Positions 17,829-27,392 of a stretch of DNA of 47,800 bases are shown in pieces. Origin of the DNA: Candidatus Poribacteria bacterium (GTDB taxonomy: Bacteria; Poribacteria; WGA-4E; UBA9662); the NCBI GenBank assembly GCA_002729015.1, contig PBVO01000163.1, positions 1 to 47,800 of the forward strand, read 5' to 3'. Numbering within the stretch: the first letter of the stretch is position 1; the number at the start of each line of letters is the position of its first letter. The notes under the pieces are model-generated. The model was not told where the DNA came from and did not search any database. It worked only from the letters and a program-made list of their open reading frames with translations. A program made the translations under genes and the position numbers.

Positions 17829-19457
17829 CTACTTCGGTGGCCAAGGTATACGTTCTAATCCTCCACGATCTTCGGGCCAAGGTAGAACATCACTGTCTTG
17901 CGCCCATTTTTCCCAATCAGATATCATATCTTTTACCAATTGTGGCTGGTTTGAACTGAGATTATTTGATTCACTCCGATCTTGTCGTATATCATATAAT
18001 TCCCATTTATCCGACTCTCGATCGTTGGATGTAACGAGTTTCCAATTTTCTCTACGTATAGCAGAGTTGGTTTCATGTTGCCAGTATATAGTTCGTGGTT
18101 GAATTTCCATATTAGCATCAGCTAACCAAGGAAGCATACTCATTCCTTGAGCCGGGGTGATTCGATATTCATTTCGCTCTTTTGGGTATTTCGCCTCAGC
18201 TATTTGGCAGATTGTCGGCATTATATCGATTAAGTGAAAGGTCTGATCGGTACAGACTTGCCCCGAGTGTGCCATCCCCTGAGGCCAGTGAGCAATGAAA
18301 GGTGATGAGATCCCTCCTTCGTGTACGAAAATTTTGTACTTTCTCAGTGGTGCATTGGACAGGCTAGCCCAGCATTGTCCTTGTGAAATACTCCATCCAC
18401 CTTTCGTTCTCCATTCTTGATAATTTGACGATTGATATTCCCCCCAGTTCATACCGTAAAGTCCAGACTCACCTGAACAACCATTATCTGACATAATTAA
18501 GATCAAGGTATTTTCGAGTAATCCGTTTGTCTTAAGACATTCAGTCACCCGACCGATATTTTGGTCTAGGCTCTCAATTTGTGCAGCATACATAGACCGT
18601 CGGAAATCCAATTCGTTTTTTTCGTCTTGGCTATGTGTGTTCCACTTAGGTAGCCGTTCCGTATCAAATGAAGGTTTAAAATCAAAGCCGTCAATTTGTC
18701 TTTGACTAAACCCGCTTCCGACTGCCATTTCTTGTTCGGGACTAACAATGCCCATTCCCTTCATCCGCTCTAATTTTTCTGCCTTTAGTTGATCCCAGCC
18801 CTTTAAATAGCGACCACGGTATTTGTCTATTAGATCATCTGGTGCTTCTAACGGAAAGTGAGGTGCGTTATAACAGATGTGTAGATAAAATGGACTATTT
18901 GAATCAGCCGTATTAATATAGTCGATGGCTGTATCAGTAAAGAAATCAGTAGTATAAAATTCCTGGTTTGAATTATAGGGATTAATCGGTTTACCCGCTT
19001 CCATTAGCAACTCACCATCACGATAAATTTCACATCCGGGTAATACTTTCCAGTAACTGTCCACGTGGGTATAAATCCCAGTAAATCGATCAAAACCTCG
19101 GGACTCTGGTCGCATATCAGGTTGATGACCAGCATGCCATTTACCAGCCAACATTGTTTGGTAGCCAGCATCCTTTAGAACTTCAGCTAACGTTACACAG
19201 CGATTATTAAGACCGCCCTGATAACCATCTCCGTAATTACGGTATACCATCATACCGATTCCAGCTTGATGTGGATATAAACCTGTTAGTAACGAGGCTC
19301 TGGCAGGACAGCATCGAGCTGTATTGTAAAATTGTGTGGCACGAAAACCAGAAGTGGCTAATCGATCAATATTTGGTGTATCGATTTCACCACCAAAACA
19401 TCCGAGATCTGAAAATCCCATGTCATCAAAAAGGAAAGTTACAATATTTGGCTTCAT
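17829..19457 (-). CDS. Type I sulfatase (arylsulfatase family)
   Basis: A 542-residue formylglycine-dependent sulfatase. The calcium site starts with FLFDDMGFSDLGCFG (D11, D12). The modification motif is C49-C50-P51-A52-R53 followed by ASLLTG, so C49 would be converted to formylglycine. LAGKWHAGH and SDNGCSG are further family motifs. No signal peptide is visible: the protein begins directly at the first beta strand, so it may be cytoplasmic, or the true start was lost. A formylglycine-generating enzyme or anaerobic maturase is not in the window. The next gene downstream on the strand is GH127. Divergently, 438 bp away, lies a DUF6785-like membrane protein gene. Confidence 0.93.
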   Translation of the reverse strand: MKPNIVTFLFDDMGFSDLGCFGGEIDTPNIDRLATSGFRATQFYNTARCCPARASLLTGLYPHQAGIGMMVYRNYGDGYQGGLNNRCVTLAEVLKDAGYQTMLAGKWHAGHQPDMRPESRGFDRFTGIYTHVDSYWKVLPGCEIYRDGELLMEAGKPINPYNSNQEFYTTDFFTDTAIDYINTADSNSPFYLHICYNAPHFPLEAPDDLIDKYRGRYLKGWDQLKAEKLERMKGMGIVSPEQEMAVGSGFSQRQIDGFDFKPSFDTERLPKWNTHSQDEKNELDFRRSMYAAQIESLDQNIGRVTECLKTNGLLENTLILIMSDNGCSGESGLYGMNWGEYQSSNYQEWRTKGGWSISQGQCWASLSNAPLRKYKIFVHEGGISSPFIAHWPQGMAHSGQVCTDQTFHLIDIMPTICQIAEAKYPKERNEYRITPAQGMSMLPWLADANMEIQPRTIYWQHETNSAIRRENWKLVTSNDRESDKWELYDIRQDRSESNNLSSNQPQLVKDMISDWEKWAQDSDVLPWPEDRGGLERIPWPPK

Positions 19458-19895
19458 TACATCTTTACCTGCCTTTGTTAGGTCCAGATATTTTAGTGTT
19501 ATCGGGATAATACATGGATTGCGGATACGAGTGAATCATAAATATCATCCAACAAACGATTAGTAAAAGTGGTTATCTGACAGAAAATTATTTTTCATTT
19601 GCAATTCAGTGAGACGAGATTTTCTAGCAAATTATCGTTATAATGATGGTAATCTCAATTGCATAACTAAAGTAAAATGCCAGTCAGTCATTCTCTTATT
19701 TATTAAATTTTGTTGTTCATATTTAATAACTCATCATCCTCAGTTATCTCATAAAGTGTCAGACATTACTCCTATCATTGAAGAGCGAATGTTATTTTTA
19801 ATATCGGCTGGTGCGTTAGTATAATGCGAACAAAAAAAAACATCAATTACTGTATGATTAGCTGAATAAAGAAAAGTAGTTTCCCACAAGTAAAA
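19458..19895. other. Divergent intergenic region, 438 bp
   Basis: AT-rich DNA between the sulfatase (minus) and the first DUF6785-like membrane gene (plus). It must contain both promoters. A 71-codon open frame (about 19609-19824) has no recognisable family signal and is not called. No hairpin or repeat stands out. Confidence 0.45.
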
Positions 19896-21836
19896 ATGAA
19901 AGATATACCTTTAGAGCGAATAACCATCCGAAGTCTTCTAATCGGACTATTTCTGATTCCCGTTAACTGTTTTTGGATTCTCCAGTTCGAATTTAATCGA
20001 TGGTCTTTTCCTACTTATCTAGTTCCCTACTATAACGTTATTTTTTGTTTATTACTTCTGGTGGGAATATCAATGTTGATGAAAACTATCTCCCCCAGTT
20101 GGGCTCTATCCCCTACCGAGCTTTTAATACCTTACTTGATGATGTGTATGGCATCTTCTATCTGTTCCCACAACATGATGGAAATTTTAGTTACCTCGAT
20201 AGGACATCCTTTTTGGTTTTCAACCCCGGAAAACGATTGGCAGAACCTCATATTCCCTCATTTACCGACTTGGCTAACCGTTTCAGATAAAATTGCTCTG
20301 CGGGGTTACTACGAAGGGGAAACTTCGTTCTACCACTGGTCGCACATAATGCCATGGATTGAACCTTTCATCTGGTGGTTACTCTTCACAATAGTGTTAC
20401 TGGGTATTATGTTCTGTATTAATTTATTACTGAGGAGACAGTGGATTGAAAAAGAAAAACTAACTTACCCAATAATCCAACTACCTCTTTCAATCATGAA
20501 TTCTAAATCCGATTTCTGGCGTAACCGTTCTTTTTGGTTGGGTTTTTTGCTTACAGGCGGAGTTACAATTATCAACGGCTTCTCTGTTCTACAACCGGTT
20601 CTTCCGTCTATCCCACTCAAGAGAATTTTGAACCTACATTCTTTTTTCAACGATCGACCTTGGAATGCCATAGGATGGACACCTATTACCGTCCACCCCC
20701 ATCTTATAGGTCTAGGTTTTCTTATGCCAATCGAATTACTTTTTTCATCTTGGTTTTTCTATTGGGTACTAAAATCTCAACGAATTTTCAGCAGTGCTAT
20801 TGGTTTGAAGGGGTTACCCAAATTTCCTTATGCAAGCGAGCAATCGTTTGGAGCCTATATAGCAATCATCATTGCTGTACTATGGTGGGGCAAGCATCAT
20901 TTTCAGCAAATTGTTATCAACCTCATTCGTCCATCCAAAAATCAGACTGATAAAGCCAATGGTATTAGTAATAGGGTCGCGGTTTTTGGAATTTTTATCG
21001 GATTTTCTTTCTTATGTTTTTTTTCTGTGAAAGCTGGTATGGGAATTTGGCTATCTGTTGCTTTCTTTTTCCTTTATTATTTACTGTCGATGGCTATTAC
21101 ACGGATGAGAGCGGAATTGGGGTTTCCCATACACGATGCTCATTACCCTCTCGGTCCAGATCACATTGCCATCATTAGTCAAGGAACCAAAAAGCTTGGC
21201 CCTAAAAATTTGACGGTTTTAGCTTTGTACCACTGGTTTAATCGTACATACGCGAGCCATCCAATGCCTCATCAACTTGAAGGATTCAAAATGTCTAACC
21301 AACTTGGAATATCAAAACCTAGTTTTAACCGAAATCTAGTTTGGATTTTAATTCTAGCCACTTTTGTTAGCGTTTTATCAACTTTTTGGCTAATTTTGGA
21401 TAGTTTCTACCGGCATGGATCATCATCAGGGTTTTACAACTGGTGGGGAGCTGGCGGTTTCGGTCGCGAGACATTTGGGTGGCTTGAATCTTGGCTGTTA
21501 TACCAAACAGAATGGGATCCATTTGCAGTTGGGGCAGTCGGTGTTGGGTTTCTGTTCTCAATCGGAATGATGCTTCTTAGGTTTCGCCTTATATGGTGGC
21601 CTTTTCACCCGCTAGGGTATGCTATTTCGAGTAGTTGGGGGATTCATGTTTGGAGTTCATTTTTGATCAGTTGGGTCGTTAAGCTGACTATTCTACGTTA
21701 TGGAGGACTTAGAGCATACAGGCATGCTGTCCCATTCTTCATTGGTATTATTTTAGGTGAATATATACTAGGAAGTATGTGGAATATAGTGAGCATGGTA
21801 CTAAATATACCAACTTACCAATTCACTGTAGGTTAG
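19896..21836 (+). CDS. DUF6785/DUF6784-like polytopic membrane protein, paralogue 1
   Basis: A 646-residue integral membrane protein with about 12-14 hydrophobic segments. Landmarks shared with two other proteins in the window are a first helix ITIRSLLIGLFLIPVN, LSPTELLIPYL, the loop motif TPENDWQNL, LRGYYEG, the cytoplasmic RRQWIEKEKLTYPIIQLPL, ITRMRAELG, HQLEGFKM, and the end GGLRAYRHAVPFFIGIILGEY. I place it in the family annotated as DUF6785 (with DUF6784) from memory; the function is unknown. The topology and the paired conserved loops recall oligopeptide-transporter-like carriers, so a transport role is an inference. It is divergent from the sulfatase gene. The stop codon is TAG. Confidence 0.8.
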   Translation: MKDIPLERITIRSLLIGLFLIPVNCFWILQFEFNRWSFPTYLVPYYNVIFCLLLLVGISMLMKTISPSWALSPTELLIPYLMMCMASSICSHNMMEILVTSIGHPFWFSTPENDWQNLIFPHLPTWLTVSDKIALRGYYEGETSFYHWSHIMPWIEPFIWWLLFTIVLLGIMFCINLLLRRQWIEKEKLTYPIIQLPLSIMNSKSDFWRNRSFWLGFLLTGGVTIINGFSVLQPVLPSIPLKRILNLHSFFNDRPWNAIGWTPITVHPHLIGLGFLMPIELLFSSWFFYWVLKSQRIFSSAIGLKGLPKFPYASEQSFGAYIAIIIAVLWWGKHHFQQIVINLIRPSKNQTDKANGISNRVAVFGIFIGFSFLCFFSVKAGMGIWLSVAFFFLYYLLSMAITRMRAELGFPIHDAHYPLGPDHIAIISQGTKKLGPKNLTVLALYHWFNRTYASHPMPHQLEGFKMSNQLGISKPSFNRNLVWILILATFVSVLSTFWLILDSFYRHGSSSGFYNWWGAGGFGRETFGWLESWLLYQTEWDPFAVGAVGVGFLFSIGMMLLRFRLIWWPFHPLGYAISSSWGIHVWSSFLISWVVKLTILRYGGLRAYRHAVPFFIGIILGEYILGSMWNIVSMVLNIPTYQFTVG

Positions 21837-21916
21837 TATTCAGTTACTACAACCAGTTACTAGTAAGCAATGGGAAGTTGCTAATAATCAACCATATAAA
21901 ATTGAACCCAAGACCG

Positions 21917-21986
21917 TGATATAGAAATTATAGACTTTCTTTGGGGCTACTTTTTCTATATCACCGGGGGTTACCACTGTTCCCGG
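21917..21986. terminator. Two adjacent hairpins between convergent genes
   Basis: An 11-bp perfect inverted repeat (TGATATAGAAA at 21917-21927 and TTTCTATATCA at 21953-21963, 25-nt loop) is followed at once by a second small stem (CCGGG at 21964 against CCCGG ending at 21986). It lies 80 bp after the membrane protein gene and before the convergent gene ending at 22067, the place expected for a shared terminator; a clean T tract is absent. Confidence 0.45.
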
Positions 21987-22066
21987 TTATGAATGAATAT
22001 CCAATCTATTTCTCGATTGCTGTAGCTGAGTAAACGTGGAATTTCTTCTATAAGATTCAGTGGTCA

Positions 22067-22789
22067 TCATTTGAATGCCGATCTCCTCAGTTTAGCCCAA
22101 ATAACGGTCAACTTTGTTTTGCTTTCAATAGCGAGTTGATGATCTTTGGCCTTTTTGTAATCTTCATCTGTCGCTTCATATTTCAAATCTGATGACCAGC
22201 AGAACACATCATACTGAACTTCTAAACTACCTTGTCGGGTCCAAAGCATCATCACATTTTCACCACTTTTTAGAGTGTTGACCGTTGCAGCATCTTTACC
22301 TTTTTCATCTGCGGCAGTTCCGTCTCCTATTCTAATCCATTTAAATGGGTGTGGAACGGTTACCTCACCTATAATGTGATCAGGCCGAACGAATATGGGG
22401 GGCTCAATTGGTATTTGATCTCCATCATCGCCAAGAACCCACAGCCAATCGGAGTGGTTGTTTGGATTTACTTGTCGATAACTCAATCGCCATTTGCCAG
22501 CCTCACCTCCAATTTGACTAATATCAAACCTGTACATTATCCAACCCTTGATTCCTTGGTTCGTAATAATATCCCCAAATGATCCGTCCAGTGGCTTTAT
22601 AGCTTTTTCTTTTTTGCCTAGTCTGTAATTTTTGCTTTCACTCCTATTATCAAAATCTTCAGCTTCAAACCAGATCTGTGTTCCTGACCCATAATTAGAA
22701 ACTTTAAACCTCGGGACAGACCAGACTAGATTTATTAGAATAAAGGTAAAAAAAAATATATATCCAGTTAAGTTTGCGAATTTTAACAT
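22067..22789 (-). CDS. Secreted carbohydrate-binding-like protein with conserved C-terminal tail
   Basis: A 240-residue protein with an N-terminal signal peptide (about residues 1-24). The core begins IWFEAEDFDNR and continues GWIMYRFDIS, KWRLSYRQVNPNN, SDWLWVLGDDGD and MLWTRQGSLEVQYDVFCWSSD, the pattern of a CBM6/CBM35-like beta-sandwich in which an early 'EAED' strand is common; I assign this fold with moderate confidence. No catalytic residues are recognisable. After a spacer the protein ends with LAIESKTKLTVIWAKLRR and SAFK, the same tail as three LamG proteins here, although the core fold differs. The DNA over the tail is also close to that of the LamG gene at 36063. The ribosome binding site is weak. 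Convergent with the first DUF6785-like gene. Confidence 0.75.
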   Translation of the reverse strand: MLKFANLTGYIFFFTFILINLVWSVPRFKVSNYGSGTQIWFEAEDFDNRSESKNYRLGKKEKAIKPLDGSFGDIITNQGIKGWIMYRFDISQIGGEAGKWRLSYRQVNPNNHSDWLWVLGDDGDQIPIEPPIFVRPDHIIGEVTVPHPFKWIRIGDGTAADEKGKDAATVNTLKSGENVMMLWTRQGSLEVQYDVFCWSSDLKYEATDEDYKKAKDHQLAIESKTKLTVIWAKLRRSAFK

Positions 22790-23029
22790 CTTGATTGTCC
22801 AAATTCACTTTTGGCTAAGTAAAAAAGATTCATCCTCGAAACAACAATTTCAACCTACAGTGTAAGATATTTCCACGCCCAAGGGATGCCCCGCACAAAC
22901 AAACAACATTGATTTATATCTAGTTGAAATTGGCGAGAATGCTGGTCAGGAAAAAAACATCTCCTAAACTATTGTCTACATCCAACTAACCAACCATAAT
23001 CTGTATGTTCTAAACATAAAATAGTAATT

Positions 23030-23575
23030 TTATTTTACGCTTAGTGCAGTTTCAATAGCTGAAACGACTTCTTGTTGGTTCGGTTCGGTGCCGGGTTCGA
23101 ATCGATTGAGAACTTCTCCAGACGAAGAAATCAGAAATTTTTCAAAATTCCACGAAATATCACCTGGAAAGGTCGAACCTGCTCCAGCTAAATAATCATA
23201 TAGCTCGTGCCTAGAATCACCATTGACCTCAATTTTACTAAACAAAGGAAAAGTTACACCATAATTGACCGAACAAAAACTTTTTATGTCCTCATCTGAA
23301 CCGGGTTCCTGTCCACCAAATTGGTTACATGGAAAACCAACAACCGAAAAACCCTGGGAAGAAAAACTTTCGTGTAGCTGTTGTAATTCGGCATACTGAG
23401 GTGTTAAACCACATTCACTGGCCAAATTAACGACAAGTAAAACCTGCCCTTTATAATCTGATAAGGACTTTTCTTCGCCATCGATAGTCGTAGCAGAAAA
23501 CTCATATATGTTCTTTGATGTAGAACAACCGATAAGTAGACTCAAACCAAAAACTGAAATGGCATTACGCATCAT
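23030..23575 (-). CDS. Glutathione peroxidase family lipoprotein
   Basis: A 181-residue thiol peroxidase that reduces hydrogen peroxide or lipid peroxides with thioredoxin or glutathione. The active site triad is complete: C55 in LASECGLTPQY, Q85 in GFPCNQFGGQEPG and W142 in ISWNFEKFL. The peroxidatic residue is cysteine, not selenocysteine. Residues 1-17 form a lipoprotein signal with lipobox LLIGC, so the protein is probably anchored at C17 in the periplasm, which is unusual compared with cytosolic family members. AGGAGA lies just upstream of the ATG. It stands alone with gaps on both sides. Confidence 0.93.
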   Translation of the reverse strand: MMRNAISVFGLSLLIGCSTSKNIYEFSATTIDGEEKSLSDYKGQVLLVVNLASECGLTPQYAELQQLHESFSSQGFSVVGFPCNQFGGQEPGSDEDIKSFCSVNYGVTFPLFSKIEVNGDSRHELYDYLAGAGSTFPGDISWNFEKFLISSSGEVLNRFEPGTEPNQQEVVSAIETALSVK

Positions 23576-23988
23576 ATTCTCCTAGAAGACAATCAAGTTT
23601 ATTTAATTAAAACAAAACAATCTGAATTATATATTAACTGTATATTTAGCTGCAATAACAGCAACTAAACAATACTTGAAGTAACGTTCTAAAACCAACA
23701 TTCTTAATTAATCAAATTTTTTTAGCGTTTTAGGGTGAAAGTTGTCGAAACTCTTATGACAAACGATACAACCTTAATTTTATTCGATCTATTGATATTC
23801 ATGAAAATGTGGACATCAAGTTAGATGATAGAAGTAGCAAACGGTAGCAATCTCAAAAAATACTTTGCAAAATTTAGTAACGAATACCACAAGCAAAATA
23901 CGAGGGCTTTTGGCATGGTTTTCCCAAATGGCGGTGGAAAATAATTTACGATAACACAACAACCCCTATAAGTCTTAATTGAGGATAT
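23576..23988. other. Gene-free gap, 413 bp
   Basis: AT-rich DNA between the TPR gene (3' end) and the peroxidase gene (5' end), both minus strand. On the minus strand near 23700-23780 a short frame reads CIVCHKSFDNFHPKTLKKFD, including a CxxCH haem motif, but it is not continued upstream. It may be a scrap of a cytochrome gene or chance. No RNA gene seen. Confidence 0.4.
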
Positions 23989-25248
23989 TTATTTTTCTGA
24001 ATTTATTTGTTCATTGGTTAGTTTTTGATACCGTATGTAAGTTGATTCAGCTAATTCATTCTGATCGGTTTGTTGGTAAGCTATTGCTAAATTATGGAAA
24101 ACTTTTGCATTCTGAGGTGATAATTCAGCGGCAATTTCCAGCTGTTGAATGGCTAGTTCGTGAAAATCCATCTTCAGATACACACTGCCCAAACTATTTC
24201 GGTAAGCGGCATTTTCTGGGCGTAATTCCACCGCTAATTGATAGTGTTGACTAGCTTTTTGGTAATGTTCATCCATTAAATAGCACAGACCGATAACCTC
24301 ATGCCCAACTGGGTTCGTAGGTGCTAAATCAAGCAATCTATTTAGAATCGAAACTGCAATAGACCACTGCTGACGTTGGGAATAGATACGCCCTAATTCG
24401 ATCCAAGCCGCTGCCTGAGACGGATTTGCTCTGATAGACTGTTCCAGATAGATAATCTTTTCGTCCTCCAAATCAATCTCTTGAAAATGTTGCAAATGCT
24501 GTCGAGATTGGTAGGGTTGATTCATTGTCCTGTAGAGATTACCCAGACTGAAATGAGCCTTTTTGTGGAACGGTTCCTTCTCAACCAAAGCTCTGAGTTG
24601 TCTTTCTGCTTTTTGAAAATCTTCTAACTGAATTAGGGATAACCCTAGAAGGTAAACAGTGTGTGGATCAAATCTACCATAAGTAAGGATCGTGTCAAAT
24701 TCAGTTTTAGCTCGCTGAAACTGTCCATTACGAAAATAGGCAATCCCCAACCATTTTCTTAACTCGATCGTGTGATCAACCGATATTTTAACCGATGCAT
24801 TGACTACTTTTTTCAGCAAACAAATAGTCTCTGGAATCTGGGAAAAAATATTTATTTTCAATTTAGCCAATTCGATATAGGGAGCAGCATATTTAGGGTC
24901 AGCAATAATAGCTAACTCTAATGCCGACCGAGCGTCTATCCATTTTTCTTTTTCTTTCATTAACATGCCAATTGAGTAGTGGGCGTTGGCCAAATTTGGA
25001 TCCTGAGAAACTGCTTTTTGAAAGTATTGAAGCGCTTCTGTTTTTTGGTTTTGGTTTAATAACTCGAGACCTTGTTTATAATTCGTATCGGCTGTCTCCT
25101 GAGCTGAAATAGGTAGACACCAACTAACCCAAGCAGCAAAAATCAAGAATTGAAACCCTACACAGTTGATCTTTGAGAGCCCAAAACAAATTGGTAAATT
25201 ATGATGGATTGTTTGTTGCAAGATTATTACTCGGCCGGCAAAAACCAA
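23989..25248 (-). CDS. Secreted or anchored TPR-repeat protein
   Basis: A 419-residue protein made of about nine tetratricopeptide repeats (for example EALQYFQKAVSQDPNLANAH, QRAKTEFDTILTYGRFDPHT, ASQHYQLAVELRPENAAYRN), preceded by a hydrophobic segment ending in PISAQ that should direct it across the membrane. TPR arrays bind proteins; the partner is likely the FG-GAP/ankyrin protein encoded 11 nt upstream on the same strand, with which it forms a two-gene operon. The start is uncertain: the furthest is a TTG at 25248 that lies only 11 nt after the upstream stop and fits translational coupling, but there is no clear ribosome binding site and no ATG before the hydrophobic segment. Confidence 0.85.
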   Translation of the reverse strand: MVFAGRVIILQQTIHHNLPICFGLSKINCVGFQFLIFAAWVSWCLPISAQETADTNYKQGLELLNQNQKTEALQYFQKAVSQDPNLANAHYSIGMLMKEKEKWIDARSALELAIIADPKYAAPYIELAKLKINIFSQIPETICLLKKVVNASVKISVDHTIELRKWLGIAYFRNGQFQRAKTEFDTILTYGRFDPHTVYLLGLSLIQLEDFQKAERQLRALVEKEPFHKKAHFSLGNLYRTMNQPYQSRQHLQHFQEIDLEDEKIIYLEQSIRANPSQAAAWIELGRIYSQRQQWSIAVSILNRLLDLAPTNPVGHEVIGLCYLMDEHYQKASQHYQLAVELRPENAAYRNSLGSVYLKMDFHELAIQQLEIAAELSPQNAKVFHNLAIAYQQTDQNELAESTYIRYQKLTNEQINSEK

Positions 25249-25259
25249 TTTTCTAACAC

Positions 25260-27392
25260 TTATTTCTTACGATTTTTGATTCGGTCTAATATTTTGACAA
25301 TCTTATGATGGCCAGCTGATTTGGCTAAGCTTATTGCTGTCTCGCCTTCCAAATTTTTTGGTCCGACCTCTGCACCTACGTCCAGTAATTTGCATACTAG
25401 CTTAGAGTTCCCTCGCCAAGCAGAATACATCAGGGCTGTCTCTCTTTCTTGGTTAAAGTAATTAACTTCAACCTGACAACCTAATAAAAATAAAGCAACC
25501 TCAACATTTGACTGAGAGCAAGCCAAAATCAGGGCTGTATTTCCATCTCTATTCTGCTGATTAATATCAGCTCCTCTATTGATTAATAGCTTGATCACTT
25601 CCAGATGGTTGCCTTCAACTGCCATCAGTAGCGGAGTGTTACCTGATCGGCCGACTATATCAATATTAACTTGACTATTTCCTGAGGCTAATTTGGCCAT
25701 ATATAAATCTCCATGTCTAGATGACCATAATAACTGGGCGGGCAATTTTGGTTCTATGATCTGTAGTTCCTGATTGGCAGGTATATTTTCAAAAACTTGT
25801 ATCACACCACTCAGCCATTCGACTTCTAGTCGGTCGACATTATCAATTTGATTTAATCCGAAATGTAACCGTGGATCATGAGAACTGAGGTACCCCGCAT
25901 TACGATGCACTTCCTGAACTGTTATCTCCTTACCAGCTTGCAATGAAACTCGACATCCAATACCGTCTCGATTACTGACGGTTCCTACTGTTTTGACTCG
26001 TATCCAGTTGGCTGAAGTCTCGTTACGCAGGAGTTCCAGTCTCTGACCAGAATTAGAAACAGCAACATCGATATCTCCATCATTATCGTAATCCGCGAAA
26101 GCTGCGCCTCGGCTGACCCTTTTCAAATTGAAATGTTTTCCCGCCTGCTTGGATACTTCACGAAATGTTCCATCACCAATATTAACAAATAGTTGGTTGG
26201 GTTGAGATGCGGTCAGGGTTTCAGATGTCTGGTCAATATTATGGATAACATGTCCATTCGCGATAAAAATATCAACATCGTTATCATTGTCAAAATCGTA
26301 AAGCCCAGTTGCAAAACCAACATATAGAAAACTCTGATTGGCTAAATGTGCTTGGTGGATCACGTCGTTAAAAGTTCCATCGCCGTTATTATAATAGAGT
26401 GCGTTGGTTTCATAAGACAAGTTAGTAACAAAAATATCCAGCCATCCATCTTTATTTAGATCTGCCACATCCACTCCCATACCTGCCTGAGCTACCCCAT
26501 CAAAACTATATGCACAACCAGTCATCAGGGCAACTTCATTGAAAACGCCTCCTCCACGGTTATAGAATAAGAAATTGGCTGTATCATCGTTAGCTACATA
26601 AATGTCAGGCCAGCCATCTCGATTGAAATCTCCAGCTACTACACCTAACCCTTTCCCATTGAATAAATCAGCAGCATCATCAATTCTGGCCATTTTAGTG
26701 ATATTACTAAAACTCCCATCACCGTTATTATAGTAAAGTTGATCGGCAGCTCCGGCAAAAAGAGAAGGGTGACAATACGAAGGGTATCCTTCCATTCCAC
26801 AATTGAGAACTGAATCCTCAATTGAGTATTGCAAATAATTAACCACAAAGAGGTCAAGAAACCCGTCTAAATCAATATCTAAAAAGGCCGCACTTGTACT
26901 CCAAAGTGGATCACCAACTCCACTTTGTAAAGTAATATCGATAAAAGTACCATCACCTCTATTCTGGTATAGTTGGTTAGAGCCAAAGTTAGTTAAATAT
27001 AGATCTGGATCTCCATCGTTATCATAATCAGCTACGGTTGCTCCCTGTCCGTATTCTGTACTTTTGAGACCTGACTGGTTGGTAACATCCACAAAATTTC
27101 CATTGCCCAGATTACGATATAGTTTGCTTCCTGAAGACGATGCTTGAGATTTTGTCCAGTATCCACTATTAACACAGTAAAGGTCTATAAAACCGTCCAT
27201 ATCATAGTCAATCCATGCTAAGCCGGCACCAATAGCTTCTGGCAAATGAAAATCGCCCTTCGCTCCAGTCTGATGTTGAAAGCTAATTGAGTTTTCTATA
27301 ATGAACTGAACTTCGATATCATCTGCTATCAGATTTATCATTGAACTCAACAATAGATACTGAAGAGATAATTTTCGAAACAAAAACATCAT
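25260..27392 (-). CDS. CRTAC1-type FG-GAP/ASPIC-UnbV protein fused to ankyrin repeats
   Basis: A 710-residue exported protein. After a signal peptide (residues 1-24) come seven or so FG-GAP/VCBS blades with calcium-binding D-x-D-x-DG loops (YDMDGFIDLY, DYDNDGDPDLY, DFDNDNDVDIF), forming an integrin-like beta-propeller. Residues about 460-540 are the ASPIC/UnbV domain (NWIRVKTVGTVSNRDGIGCR, HFGLNQIDNVDRLEVEW). The last 150 residues are four ankyrin repeats (GNTPLLMAVEGNHLEVIKLL, GNTALILACSQSNVEVALFL, ETALMYSAWRGNSKLVCKLL, GETAISLAKSAGHHKIVKIL). CRTAC1-like propellers with TPR partners are common in this group of bacteria; the ankyrin extension is unusual. It is probably a surface or periplasmic binding protein, with no enzymatic motif. 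Confidence 0.92.
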   Translation of the reverse strand: MMFLFRKLSLQYLLLSSMINLIADDIEVQFIIENSISFQHQTGAKGDFHLPEAIGAGLAWIDYDMDGFIDLYCVNSGYWTKSQASSSGSKLYRNLGNGNFVDVTNQSGLKSTEYGQGATVADYDNDGDPDLYLTNFGSNQLYQNRGDGTFIDITLQSGVGDPLWSTSAAFLDIDLDGFLDLFVVNYLQYSIEDSVLNCGMEGYPSYCHPSLFAGAADQLYYNNGDGSFSNITKMARIDDAADLFNGKGLGVVAGDFNRDGWPDIYVANDDTANFLFYNRGGGVFNEVALMTGCAYSFDGVAQAGMGVDVADLNKDGWLDIFVTNLSYETNALYYNNGDGTFNDVIHQAHLANQSFLYVGFATGLYDFDNDNDVDIFIANGHVIHNIDQTSETLTASQPNQLFVNIGDGTFREVSKQAGKHFNLKRVSRGAAFADYDNDGDIDVAVSNSGQRLELLRNETSANWIRVKTVGTVSNRDGIGCRVSLQAGKEITVQEVHRNAGYLSSHDPRLHFGLNQIDNVDRLEVEWLSGVIQVFENIPANQELQIIEPKLPAQLLWSSRHGDLYMAKLASGNSQVNIDIVGRSGNTPLLMAVEGNHLEVIKLLINRGADINQQNRDGNTALILACSQSNVEVALFLLGCQVEVNYFNQERETALMYSAWRGNSKLVCKLLDVGAEVGPKNLEGETAISLAKSAGHHKIVKILDRIKNRKK

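Noticed and set aside
23700..23780. Minus-strand CxxCH motif (CIVCHKSFDNFHPK) suggesting a cytochrome c fragment
   Set aside because: Only some 20 codons are open and no further cytochrome features are seen; kept only as a remark in the gap entry.
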